DNA of 64,000 bases, from assembly GCA_023105745.1 (NCBI GenBank), contig JALGQZ010000004.1:68127112-68191111 (forward strand). Reading direction: 5' to 3'. How positions within the stretch are numbered: the stretch's first letter is position 1; the number at the start of each line of letters is the position of its first letter. Positions 1-10,311 of the stretch are shown one piece after another. The position numbers and the translations under genes were made by a program. Under the pieces are notes generated by a model. The model searched no databases, was not told where the DNA came from, and saw only the letters and a list, made by a program, of their open reading frames with translations. This DNA is from Austropuccinia psidii (lineage: Eukaryota > Basidiomycota > Pucciniomycetes > Pucciniales > Sphaerophragmiaceae).

Positions 1-229
1 TTTATTATGTTTCATCTTATCAACACTGTGTTTATTTTTGGGTTTGAAATCTAATATAGAGGTGGATCATTTATAAGGATTATGCTTTTGAAATTTAATT
101 CAAAACCAATAAAATCCCTTCATATTTAAATTTTAAAAATAAATATTCTTCTCTCTCACACAGACACAAAATAAATCTGATGATGTCATGGTCATGACTA
201 AACCAGATTGAGTACATCATAAAAAGGAT
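1..229. other. Left-edge AT-rich sequence, no gene seen
   Basis: AT-rich DNA at the window edge with no recognisable coding motif. It may hold upstream sequence of the TET-like relic that follows. Confidence 0.5.
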
Positions 230-721
230 TTGAAAGATGACAAAACTCTTATTAATACTCTTGATGTCATGGTTAAGACTAAACCAGATACAGAACATAA
301 TGAAGATAAGAACAAAGATCAAAATAATAAAAGAAAATTCAAACAAATCCAAAGACAAAATATCCATGATTTCAAACAAATAACCTCAAAACTTGGCCAT
401 TCCAACAGAAAATATAGAAATATTTCATCCATCTCAATTGATAAACCAGATGATGATGCAAAAGGGTGAAAACTCTTACCCATTCTTATGTGATAATTGA
501 TAAAACCAAGATTCCTTCTTTACAGGTTGTCATTTATGAAATCACCCCATTTGAAAATCCTCATTCCAAATCACACATATCAAAAAATCTAGTTTTTACT
601 TTGATGAGCTTATACAAAAATAGAAAAGAAAGAAACACCAAAAAAAATCCTTTAGGTAGAATGATGAAAGGTATTGGCTTTCATACAGCTTCTGATTCTG
701 GAAAACATGCAGGTGTGTAAT
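230..721 (+). pseudogene. TET/JBP-like 2OG-Fe(II) oxygenase relic, N-terminal part
   Basis: Two overlapping open stretches (230-469 and 466-720) lie in different frames, so a frameshift or an unrecognised intron separates them. The first is a charged, low-complexity N-terminus. The second reads VIIDK...YEITPFENP and ends GRMMKGIGF...SDSGKHAGV, which resembles the region upstream of the catalytic core in fungal TET/JBP-like dioxygenases (family knowledge, from memory). Element A is inserted directly after it (TSD gtaat at 717-721), and the catalytic part resumes at 21869. A possible intron donor (GTGTGT) at about 714 would pair with an acceptor-like ATAG near 21921, so A may have landed in an intron. 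Family members oxidise modified bases in DNA or RNA. This copy is broken and probably inactive. The N-terminal assignment alone would be weak; the downstream half supports it. Confidence 0.5.
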
Positions 722-2625
722 TGTAAGATATGACTATGAAACTGATGATAATATTACTATTAATCAAAAGTACTATGTCTGTTCTTATGAAATATAATAA
801 TAAAAAATTATTATAACCACAATTAAATAATTATAAAATTATTTCTTTCACGTGTTATACACTACTAGTGATTATAACAGTGAGCAGTAATTGTCTACAA
901 GAATCAATTACAAGAATAATTTAATAATAAAAACTTCTTTTATTAAAATAATAAAATTATTTTAATATATAATTATCTTTTACAAGAATAATTTTAAAGA
1001 TAATTCTTGAAGAAAACTATTACTAGAGAAAAACTTTAAGAATTAAAGATAAATGACTCACTAATACTCCAAAGAACTTATTGATAGATAAAAGTAGAGA
1101 AATTTGACGTGGAATTGTGGATTTAAGGGATCAAAAGGATTTATAACAGTATTACAACAATATATAGTTGGATTCTATGATTTCACGTCTTTCTGGTTGA
1201 TTCTGAAAGATTTAAAACACTTAATAATAGCTTGTAACTAATACTTACTTGTTGGTAGTAATGATTTAATAAATTGATAAGATGATGATGATACGGAAAA
1301 AACAGCAAGAAGAGGCTTCTTTTAAGTCAACAACAGCTCACAGAGGCGTGCCATGGAGCAAACTGAAAAACCAGTGAGTGAGAAAACAATAAACCTTTTT
1401 GGATTAATGATTGCATCATCTGTTGTCACGTAAGATTATCATAATTACTTAATTGATGCTTTTACGTGACTACCAACCCCAATATGGTTAAGAATAAAAG
1501 GAGTAACATCTGTAAATCTTCTTTTATTCCAAAATAATCATTGATTTCTCAAAGTTATCAATGTTATTGCCAATTTCATCACAGGTTTTAATTACTGTGA
1601 ATTTTTGAAGATTCAGTGTTTCACGTAGAATGGTCAAAAATGGACTGTAAGTAAAACTGTAATTCTTTTTGGTTGTACCATAGATAATACAGTTCTCTAT
1701 TGGTCTTGAAAGTTTCATAAAGATTCATTAAGAATTGTATTTTTAATGAATTTTTGAAGTTTTAACTCATTTCTACGTAGAATTGCAAATAGCAGTTTTT
1801 TGCTGGTTGCTATGAGGTAAATCAATGAATATGGGTCCCAAAAGGGTTTTAATTACTCTTTTAGGGTCTATTCATGGAAAGTCATCAAGAATTGACGTGG
1901 TTACAGGAGTCTAAGTAGCTAATTACCTCCTTGGCACGTCAAAATAGCAGATTATTTTCTATTTTCTTATGATTACAGTAGGTGTAACTTGGTAACCAAG
2001 TTCCCAAAGAGTTTTAGTTTACCAATTGGGCCAAGATGAGCCATGGATCCATGCTCTGGAGCTATCCACGCCTCTGAGGCCTCAGAAGTTGGGTACCCTG
2101 GCTCTCTTTGATGTCTTTTGTCCCCCTTGCTTATTTTTCACGTAAAAATAGAAATTTAAGCTTCAAGTGAGATATCCACTATGGGTGTACCAAAAGTCCA
2201 TGTAAGAATACCATGATATTAAGTGCTCAAAAAATGCATAACACTATTCTTAGTGTATATGTAACATGGGATTTCTCACTTTCCCATTATTTTGGCTTAA
2301 AATCAAGAAAAACAAAACTTTTCACGGATCTTTTATGTGGTATTAATGATGTGGTATTGAAGTATTTTCCATTTTACCACCTCAAATACTTAAATTGAGC
2401 TTATTCACTCTATGGGGCTACCCTAGGTGAATTTTTGTGTAGAATCCAAATCTGGTCTTAAATCCATGGATTTACTTACTCAATAAAAAGTTATTCATCT
2501 TTTCTGAAATTGAAAATGATGAATTTTGGATATATGCATGACTTATGAGTTATGCATAATTCAAAATTTCTTTTTAAGATAATTGTGGCCAATTTGGGTA
2601 TGTAAAATATACCTCAAGGCTCACA
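722..2625 (-). repeat. Element A 3' LTR (1904 bp)
   Basis: Near-identical to 19944-21868 and recognisably related to solo LTRs at 27350-29262 and 36088-37989. In element sense it runs TGTGAG...CTTACA. A 61-codon open stretch at 2213-2398 is shared only with the other LTR of this element and is broken in the older solo copies, so I do not treat it as a gene. Confidence 0.97.
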
Positions 2626-2666
2626 TTCCCTCCCACCAAAAAATAAAATTGTACTACAATTTTATT
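2626..2666 (-). promoter_or_regulatory. Element A polypurine tract and adjacent palindrome
   Basis: On the minus strand GGTGGGAGGGAA lies immediately before the 3' LTR (2626-2637) and fits a polypurine tract that primes plus-strand DNA synthesis. Next to it, 2642-2666 forms a near-perfect palindrome with 12-bp arms around one base. The same tract plus palindrome occurs beside the 3' LTRs of elements J and L. Confidence 0.8.
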
Positions 2667-2765
2667 AATGATAAAAGAATAAGGCCCCAAAGGGGGGTAA
2701 TGTCCACTGTCCAACCTCTTCACATTACTCAGATCAAGTAATTTAAAGCACATTTATAGACATAT

Positions 2766-5700
2766 TCAGGCTTGTGGCCTTCTTTCATGTCTAAATCTTC
2801 TTAAGAGCTTATCTGAGTCAGGTATTTCTGATTCTGCCATCCATTCATCTTCATGTACTAGATTTCTATATCTGACAAGATATTCTCTTTGATTTTTACC
2901 CCTAAGTCTCCTTTCTTTAATGACTTTCTTTATCTTTTTGTCTTCATTCTGTTCCACAGGTGGTACAGTTAAAGGAGTTGGGTTTCTTAAAGGAAACAAT
3001 TCTTTATCAGCCGGTTGATAAGGCTTTATCAAGCTGACTGGAAAGGTGGGGTGTTTATTTTCTAATTCACCACTCAATTCCACTTGAACTGCATTGGTTC
3101 CATGTAAAGCAACAATAACAAAAGGTCCTACATAAGAATCTTTAAGTTTCTTTGGGCCTTTGATATTATTAAAATTCAAGGTTGAAACTAAAACTAAGTC
3201 CCCTACTTTGAAGTCTGGTACTTTATGACTCTTGTCCCACTTCTGTTTTGCATAATCAAAAGCATCATCCATACTTTGTTTTGCGTGGTGTTTTACTTTA
3301 TCAAGCATTATCTTGAAGCTGGAAGCTGTAGGATGAATGTCAATCAAGTCTTTCCTCAGTGTGTCTGCTGGGAGTCTTGGATTCCATCCTTTCTCTAACA
3401 TAGCAGGAGTTTGTCCTGTGGAAGAATGGACTGATGTCTTGTATGCCAATTCTAATGCAGGTATCAGAGTGCACCAGTCATGGGTAAAGCCATCTGAGTC
3501 TTTGAATTCTAATCCATAAGCACAGAATCTCCTGATCATGTCTTCTAAAGTCTGAATCATCCTCTCTGCTAGCCCATCTGTTTGAGGGTGATATGCTGTA
3601 GAGAATGATAACTTAGTCCCAAACAATCTATGAAGATTGGTCCAAAGTGCAGATGTGAACTTGGGATCTCTGTCACTTATGATATTCTTAAATAATCCTG
3701 TATGAGAAATAACTCTACTCCATAAAAGAAGAGCTGTATCCATAGCAGTGTCATCTTTATGACATGGTAAGAATATGGGAGTTTTGCTATTTCTGTCTAC
3801 AATGACTAAACAAGCATTATAACTTCTGTCACCACTTGGAGGAAGTGCTGTGACCCAATCCATGTGAACAACTTCCCAAGGGGATTTTGGTTCTTGAATA
3901 TGGATCATCAATCCAAATTTCTTGCCTGTGCTCCTGTTTGCTTTTTGGCATCTATCACAGGTATGGCAATATTCAATGGTTTCTTTCCTCCAAGATGGCC
4001 ACCATGCACAGTTCTTCACTTTTTCAAGTGTTCTGTCTTCTGACAGGTGTCCAGAGTAGATACTATCATGACATTCATGAAGAATTGTATTGATAAGTAA
4101 TCTACTACACAGTGTCATCACACAAGAATGTTTTGTTCTATGGTAAATAATCCCATCAAACAAGTGAAATCTTCCTTCAGAATAGGAATTTTTCCAAACT
4201 TCATCAAGTGAATTAACTAAAGATGTATCTTTGCAGTCTTTATCTAATAAAGAAGTCAAGATATGGCAATTCTTGTCTTGTTTATAAGATTCTCTGACCT
4301 CTTCAAAGAATTCAGTCCCAATATCAGTTATGTTAATTCCTTCAATTGGAATGTGTGGTTCAGCTTCCAAAGGTACATAAGCTGGGTTATCAGGAGTGTT
4401 GGCTAAAGCCCATCTACTAAGTCCATCAGCATTCTTGTGAATGTTTCCTGCTTTATGAACTATAGTCATGTTTCCTCTATATTCTTGAATGGCTATTTGC
4501 CATCTCAACATATTTCTGTTGGGAGTTTTCATGTTAAGAAGTGATTTCACGGCATTACAGTCAGTTATCACTTCAAAAACACTGCCATAACGATAATAGT
4601 GTAGTTTCTCAAGTGCCCATACCAAACATAAGCACTCCATTTGGCTTGCACCATATCTGGCTTCTGTTGGTTTGATTTTCCTTGAGATATAACAAACTGG
4701 TCCTTCTGTAGGTTTGTCATCAATAATTTGGACTTGATGTAGGGCTGCCCCTAATCCATCTCCACATGCATCAATGTACAACTTAAAAGGAATATTCCAG
4801 TCAGGCATGAGGAGTAAAGGTGCTTCTGTAAGGGCTTTCCTTATCTTCTCATAAGCTTTAATTCTCTCCTGTGTCATCTCAAATACAGTCTGTTGATCAC
4901 AGATTCTATAAAGTGACTTGGCTGGAATTGCAAAGTCTTTCAGGTGTTGCCTATAGTAACTGGCAAACCCAAGAAAAGACATCATTTCTTTTTTATTCTG
5001 GGGTATTGGTTTAAGTAACACTGCTGCTACTTTGTTTTTGTCAATACCCAAGCTTAAACCAGAAACAATATGTCCTAATGCTTTGAGTTCTTCAAAACCA
5101 AAGTTGCATTTCTTAAGTGAAATTTTCATGTTCACTTCTGCAACTTTATGAAGTACTCTCGCAAGTCTTTCAAGGTGCAAAGACCATGAATCAGAGCATA
5201 TGATAATATCATCAATATAAATGATAAGCAATCCTTCAGACAATTCTGTAGGAAAGATGGTGTTCATCATCCTTTGATAATGGGATGGAGCATTTTTAAT
5301 GCCAAATGGCATTCTAAGATACTCAAAAATACCACAGTGAGTGATAATTCTAAGTAATTTCTTAGCTTTAGGCGTCAAAACATTTTGATGGAAGCCTTTC
5401 AATGCATCCATTGATGTTATATACTTGGCTTTAGACAATTGAGTCAAGGTTTCTTGAATTCTAGGGATTGGATACCTATCTGGAACTGTGTAGGTATTCA
5501 ATGCTCTGAAATCTCCAACCATTCTTGACTTATCATTATGCCATGCAATAATAACAGGTGTTGTCACTTCAAATTCCTCATTATGGCCTACTTTCCTTAG
5601 CACACCAAGTTGGATCAACTCTTGGATATGTTTTTCCAAGGCTTCTCTAGCTCTGGGACTGGCTGGATAAGCTGGTCTTCTAAGTACTGGAGGATATGGT

Positions 5701-6555
5701 CTATCAATATTAAGAGTAATATCAACTTCATGTCCTCTTATAGTGCCTAATGGTTCATTATCAGAGGCAAATGCATTTTTATATGTGTATAACACATTAA
5801 TAAGTTCATTCCTCATCTTTGGTGACAATGATTCATTAATTTGTGCTTCAACAAGTTGATTAGTCACAAATTCATCTTTGTAAGTATCCTTGACAGAAGA
5901 TACTACAGATATCTGTTTAGGCATATTGGAGAAAGCAAATTTTTGTCTCTTGTTATCTCCAATTGTGAAATATCTGTCCTTATGGTTATTTATATCAATA
6001 CCATAAATATTTAAGTAATCATTTCCAAGAATGATGTGCTGAGATGTGCAATTATCCATTACTACAATCTCAGTTTTCATTCTTACACTTCCTGCTGGAT
6101 GTGGGAATACAATATTAGTGTCCAATATGCCCAGGGGGTACATATTGTTACTGGCACTACTGAATTGTACACCTTCTATTGGTAATAGATGGTTTTTCCA
6201 TTCAGGAAGTATAATTTGTAGATAATCTTTTCCCACACAAGTGCAAAATGCCCCTGTATCCAAATTTACTTCGGCTTCAATATCACTCATCAGAACTGAT
6301 GTGATACAGGATGCCCCAGCAGTATAACCCTTTCCTCTAGCAGGTTTTGTTTTACACATTCTGGCATCTTGGATATTGATCAGGTTGCAGAAATCCTCAC
6401 TGTACTGTGGTAAGTGGGTATGGACTTCTGTGACCTCAAAGAAAGCTGAAATGTTCTCCATGGGATAGTCCTCCACTGGTGTATCTTCAGAGACTGCAGA
6501 ATCTTGATCAGACTCTTCTTTCTCTTCAGTACACTGAATTTCTTCAATGACTTGA
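2766..6555 (-). pseudogene. Element A pol (protease, RT, RNase H, integrase, chromodomain-like end), separated from gag
   Basis: Open for 1236 codons from 6476, and open further up to the B insertion at 6555. Residue numbers count from 6476. The aspartic protease motif DTG is at 73-75 and the RT catalytic YIDD at 420-423. RNase H has its acidic residues near 569, 614 and 639. The integrase zinc finger has H803, H810, C840 and C843, and its catalytic D873, D935 and E971 are all present. A chromodomain-like segment (REYLVRYRN...DEWM) sits near 1190-1225. No stop codon interrupts the domains, so this enzyme set looks intact apart from losing its upstream half. The frame is continuous with gag at 16896 once B and one TSD copy are ignored, so gag and pol were one polyprotein frame before B arrived. 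Confidence 0.92.
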
Positions 6556-7293
6556 TGTCACAGGGGCTCTTCTAAAATGAAGAGGGCCTGGCACTCAGTG
6601 AACAGACTTACTTATGGAGGGCTCAGAAGAAAATACTCAAATGATAAGAGTAATGGAGTAAGAGGATAGATTCCTAGTCATAAAATAATAAGTATAAAAG
6701 ATAAGAGAGACAAAACAAAAGCAATAATAAAGAGCCAACCACAAATAATCCTGAGTCACTGTTTCAACCTGTTCAGAAAAGAGAAAAGGGATTAATAAGG
6801 ATATGGCCACCAGGACTCTACTGAACAGGTGAGGGAAGGCTAAGACTAACTTAATAAGTAATAAAATAATATTCCAAAAGTGAGAATAAAATAATATTAA
6901 ATAATAAATCAACTATTTTAATTAACTGGGGGAAAAACCCCCAGGTGGGTGAAGAGGGGCTGGTATATGTGAGAAATGCCAGCCTTGGAGTTTGAGTGTT
7001 GAGATACTGGCCTGTATGCTGGAAGAAGTTGGATGTGGGATTGAGTCCTGTATTGGTGAATCCAATACAGGTGATACAGTCAATACAGGTATTTGCGCCT
7101 GTATTGATTACAGGACTGTATTTGGTGAATCCTGTATTTGGGTCTTGCCTGTATGAAAACTGTATTGAGGTCTGGAACTGTATTTGGAGACTGTTGAATG
7201 AAACCCCCTTGCTGATTGGGTTTTGAGGGGTATCAATGAAGTAATGATTTGCTGATGATGATTGGAAATGCCCCTGCCTCCTTGGCTGTGACA
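6556..7293 (-). repeat. Element B 3' LTR (738 bp)
   Basis: TGTCACAGG...GCTGTGACA on the + strand. By eye it has no difference from 16158-16895. It holds a cluster of about ten CTGTAT/ATACAG motifs (roughly 7045-7175) and a G5-A5-C5 hairpin at 6926-6944. ORFs seen inside it are present identically in both LTRs and resemble nothing known. Confidence 0.97.
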
Positions 7294-7306
7294 TTATCCC
7301 CCTCTT
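7294..7306 (-). promoter_or_regulatory. Element B polypurine tract
   Basis: On the minus strand AAGAGGGGGATAA directly abuts the 3' LTR, the expected site for plus-strand priming. The equivalent tract in element G is at 42822-42835. Confidence 0.85.
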
Positions 7307-7740
7307 GAAAATGGTGAGCTCTGAGCACCATAAGTACAGTGAGTCTTGATGAGCTTGAAAACAATCCATACAGTTCTTTCCCCCCAATTCCCTAAATTTA
7401 TCCCATTCAACTTTCTTCTTCAAACAATACTCAAACAAATCTTCACTTGATCACTTGTAGGTATTTTCCCCTTGATCTTGATTCTGAATTCCCTCTTTCA
7501 CTTCAAAATACTTTCATTCTTCTTAAAGTTTCTTCATTCTTGTCTTGAGTGTCTTCACCAAAACTTTTCTTGAGTCCTCATGGCTTTTGAAAAGTGGGTG
7601 ACCTGGGTTTATGTCCCAAGAACACCTGATATCATCATAACTTTCATCTTGAGAGTGTTGGCATAAGGTGGCCAATACTTGAGGTTATGGACCATTTCAG
7701 AGGTCCTGGCCAAAATCCTTGATTTTGTGTTTAAAAGGGG
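7307..7740. other. Element B 3' noncoding segment
   Basis: Non-repetitive sequence between the polypurine tract and the TGCGCA array. I see no credible reading frame. The open stretch that enters it from the LTR on the minus strand has no domain and depends on LTR sequence. Confidence 0.5.
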
Positions 7741-8172
7741 ATTTTAGCCAATTTGCGCAAAAATGCGCAAAGTGCGCAAATGCGCATATATGCCATAATG
7801 GCATATAATATTGAAAAAATTGAAAAACTTGATTTTTGATGAAAAATTGGCCTTATAGAGTGTCCTGGCCATTTTGCGCATTTTTGCGCAAAATGCGCAA
7901 AAAATGCGCAAAGTGCGCAAATGCGCATATATGCCATAATGGCATATAATATTGAAAAAAGTGAAAAAAAACTGATTTTGATGAAAAATTGGCCTTATAG
8001 AGTATCCTGGCCATTTTGCGCATTTTTGCGCAAAATGCGCAAAAATGCGCAAAGTGCGCAAATGCGCAATCATGATGAAATGGGCCAAAAAGGCCTTTTG
8101 AAGACTTTTGACAAGATAAAGGGCCTTTTGCGCAAATGCGCAAAAATGCGCAAAATGCGCAAATTTTTCAAT
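7741..8172. repeat. TGCGCA-rich tandem array inside element B
   Basis: Three imperfect units of about 125-145 bp start near 7745, 7870 and 8012, with a shorter block at 8125-8165. Each unit opens with several TGCGCA palindromes spaced 1-6 bases apart (TGCGCAAAAATGCGCAAAG pattern). It continues with ATATGCCATAATGGCATAT, itself a palindrome, and then GATGAAAAATTGGCCTTATAGAG. The array lies about 280 bp upstream of the start of the + strand accessory gene. Element G has no such array. Confidence 0.9.
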
Positions 8173-8444
8173 ATGCCTAATTAATCATATTTTGATGGAA
8201 AATGATAAAAAATGAGCTATTTTGAAGTTTTGAGGTCTGACGTGGCCATTTGTGCCAAAGTGCATAAATCCATGAAATCGGCCAATTGGGCCATTTGAAG
8301 CAGTTTTTCTTCTTTTAATCTTGATTTCTTCTTGAATGTCTTCCTTCTTATCCCCTCCTTGACTGGTCAATTGCCATAACTGCCTTGCTGACTTGCAATT
8401 GCCCATAACTCTCTTGGTCTTGAATTTGAAATTTTGACTTGAAG

Positions 8445-9613
8445 ATGAGTTCAAGGCTGACTTCCCTTTGTGATTCCAATCACTCTGATTCCCCACCTTC
8501 TGTACTTTATGGTCCTGGTGTTTTTGATAACTTGAGGGAGCTTTCTGAAGAGAGTATGGCCCCTACAGAGATTTGGGACATCAATAAAACCTATAATGGT
8601 TTTAAATCTGTCAGAGTTATTGAACCACCCTGCACCAATTGTAAGAGGAAAGGGATTCCTTGTGTGGAATCTGCTACTGCTAGGTCCACCAGGTGTCAAT
8701 TTTGCAATCTTGGAAAAAGAAATTGTTCTCAAGCCCACTATAGCTTTCCTGAAGATGCCAGAAGATTATGGAGCAGCATCAAGAAGGGTGGAAGATTTGG
8801 ATTGGAAGCTCCTGTTGATGAACCTCCCACCTCTGATGCCACCTCTGGTCACTCCAATTGTGAGTTGATTGGCCATAAGATTGATGGGTTACTGACTTCT
8901 ATGTTTTATTTTCTTCTTCTTCAGTGACTGGATCTAGAATGAGAGGTGTCCAACAATGGAATAATACCAGTGGTTCCTGGGCAGCCATTGGAGGATCAAT
9001 TCACCCCCAAGGAAATCCCATTGGAGTGGCCCCAGAGGTTCCCATTTTGGTTACCAGAAAGGATGGAAGACTTGGAAAATTGAAGAGAAATTTGGTGGTT
9101 CAAGATGAAAATGATACTGATGCTGAAGGTAGTGATGAGATTGATGGAGAAGAGCTTGAAATGACTACCCCAATCCAGAAAAGAAGAATCCAATCCACCT
9201 CACAATCCCCAGTCCAAGCCAGTACCACCCATAATGAAGTGATCAGGTCCCCCCAACCACCTCAGCTTCCAATTAGATCCCCAACCAGGCCCTCCACACT
9301 TGCCTCCACCTCTACCAATATCCAACCACCAGTGGCCAGCACTTCTAGAGACCCAATGTCTCCAGAGCCTGAATCAATCTTTGAAAACCGTCGCCGCTGG
9401 AATATTACTGGCAACTTCACTGATCAGAAAAGGGTGAACAAGAAGGTGGTCACCAATCTATTTGCTGAAGTTGATGCTTTGACTGAGGTGTTTGTTGATA
9501 AGGCTATGAAGAGTGCTATTCCAGGGGAGCCCACTGCTGCTTTGGCCAGGGAGGCAGTTGCTTATGAAGATGCCATGGTTGCTAAGTTTAGAGAAGCCTT
9601 GAAGAAATTTTGA
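8445..9613 (+). CDS. Antisense accessory gene of element B: Zn2Cys6-like protein, spliced
   Basis: Two + strand open exons (8445-8859 and 8925-9613) join in frame across a 65-bp GT-AG intron and give about 367 residues. The ATG at 8445 is the first in frame; the codon a little upstream is only TTG. Residues 63-94 show C-x2-C-x6-C-x10-C-x2-C-x6-C, which matches the spacing of the fungal Zn2Cys6 (GAL4-type) binuclear cluster, with basic KRK after the second Cys. The middle is acidic (DENDTDAEGSDEIDGEE) and is followed by a Ser/Pro/Thr-rich linker, and the C-terminal ~60 residues look helical. There is no signal peptide or membrane segment, so it is not env-like. It is coded opposite to gag-pol, downstream of pol and inside the TSD-defined element, so it travels with it. 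A DNA-binding role is inference. I recall related proteins being common in A. psidii, unverified. Confidence 0.8.
8860..8924 (+). other. Intron of the accessory gene
   Basis: Donor GTGAGT, a branch-like TACTGAC at about 8890-8896, and a pyrimidine-rich stretch ending TTCAG at 8924. Splicing joins T from exon 1 to TG from exon 2 and keeps the frame. Unspliced, the first exon runs to a stop inside the acceptor region. Having an intron on the strand opposite to the genomic RNA means it survives retrotransposition, because it is not an intron in the sense RNA. Confidence 0.8.
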
Positions 9614-9898
9614 TTAGGATTATCTGTAGCTGGTCTTTACCATTACTAGTGTTTGCTCTTGATTATTACATAAATTGACTCCCCAAACAAGATATGGGAG
9701 TTATGATTGCTGCTTTTGAAACAAGAAATGAAAAATAAATCATACAAGTAAAAGAAATAAAATAAAAAATAAAAATGAAAAAGAATTGAGAGAAAAAGAG
9801 AGTAAAGAAAGAAATAAGAAGTTCCTGAGGGTTGTCCTTCTTGTGGTGAGTTTCTTGATTTTGGCCAAAATGTTCTGAAAGATAAAACCAAGCATTTG
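9614..9898. other. Element B noncoding segment downstream of the accessory gene
   Basis: Contains an A-rich, purine-biased run (about 9718-9810) on the + strand. It could serve as the 3' end region of the accessory transcript. I see no coding signal. Confidence 0.45.
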
Positions 9899-10011
9899 AT
9901 GCTCACAGCGTGGCCAAGGTAATGTTTTACAAGAATTAGACCCCTCAGGGATGCATACCAGGAGATGGAACTTACTTTCATAACCTCCACTCCCCACCAA
10001 GCACCATAAAT
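9899..10011 (-). repeat. 3' repeat copy R1 of element B
   Basis: About 113 bp, matching 10191-10311 in the same orientation. In element sense it runs from TTTATGGTGCTTGGTGGGGA through AAAGTAAGTTCC to TGTGAGCA. It contains a perfect intron-donor hexamer GTAAGT. Equivalent paired copies occur in element G. Confidence 0.8.
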
Positions 10012-10190
10012 GAAAATTGAAATATGCCATAAGATGAATTTGATAATGAATGTCTTGAAAGATAATTTATGGCATGATTAAAGAAAGAAGAGAAAATAAA
10101 AGAAAAGATTGGGCCAAATCTTGATGAAAGGTCCAAATCTTGAGGGTATTATGTTGCAAGGCCTTCTGAATCTGTCCAAAAAATTGACAA

Positions 10191-10311
10191 GTGCTCACAA
10201 AGTGGCCAAGGTGATGCTTACAACAAATTTGGGTAGAATACCCCCTTAAAGGTGCATGCCAGGAGAGGAACTTACTTTCATAAACTCCAATCCCCACCAA
10301 GCACCATAAAT
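10191..10311 (-). repeat. 3' repeat copy R2 of element B
   Basis: Second copy of the ~115-bp segment, starting at the pol stop codon. It keeps the GTAAGT motif and the GGCATGCACC / TGGCCACTTTGTGAGCAC blocks. A pair at the same place in element G (42068-42186 and 42338-42455) shows the duplication predates the split of B and G. Confidence 0.8.

Noticed and set aside
2213..2398. 61-codon open stretch shared by both element A LTRs (also 21456-21641)
   Set aside because: Broken in the older related LTRs at 27350 and 36088 and antisense to the element, so conservation is due only to recent LTR duplication.
6996..7226. 76-codon open stretches in the B LTRs (also at 16598-16828)
   Set aside because: Antisense to the element, inside LTRs, rich in the CTGTAT repeat, and no domain. 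Identity between copies only reflects LTR identity.
7731..8143. Overlapping open stretches through the TGCGCA array
   Set aside because: Produced by the tandem repeat (repeating CAFAHFAHF-like peptides) in several frames; no sign of coding.
7741..8172. CRISPR array
   Set aside because: Direct repeats lack uniform unique spacers, and the context is a eukaryotic retrotransposon.
8445..9613. Accessory gene as an env-like glycoprotein
   Set aside because: No signal peptide, membrane segment or glycoprotein features, and it is antisense to gag-pol. The cysteine spacing fits a Zn2Cys6 cluster instead.
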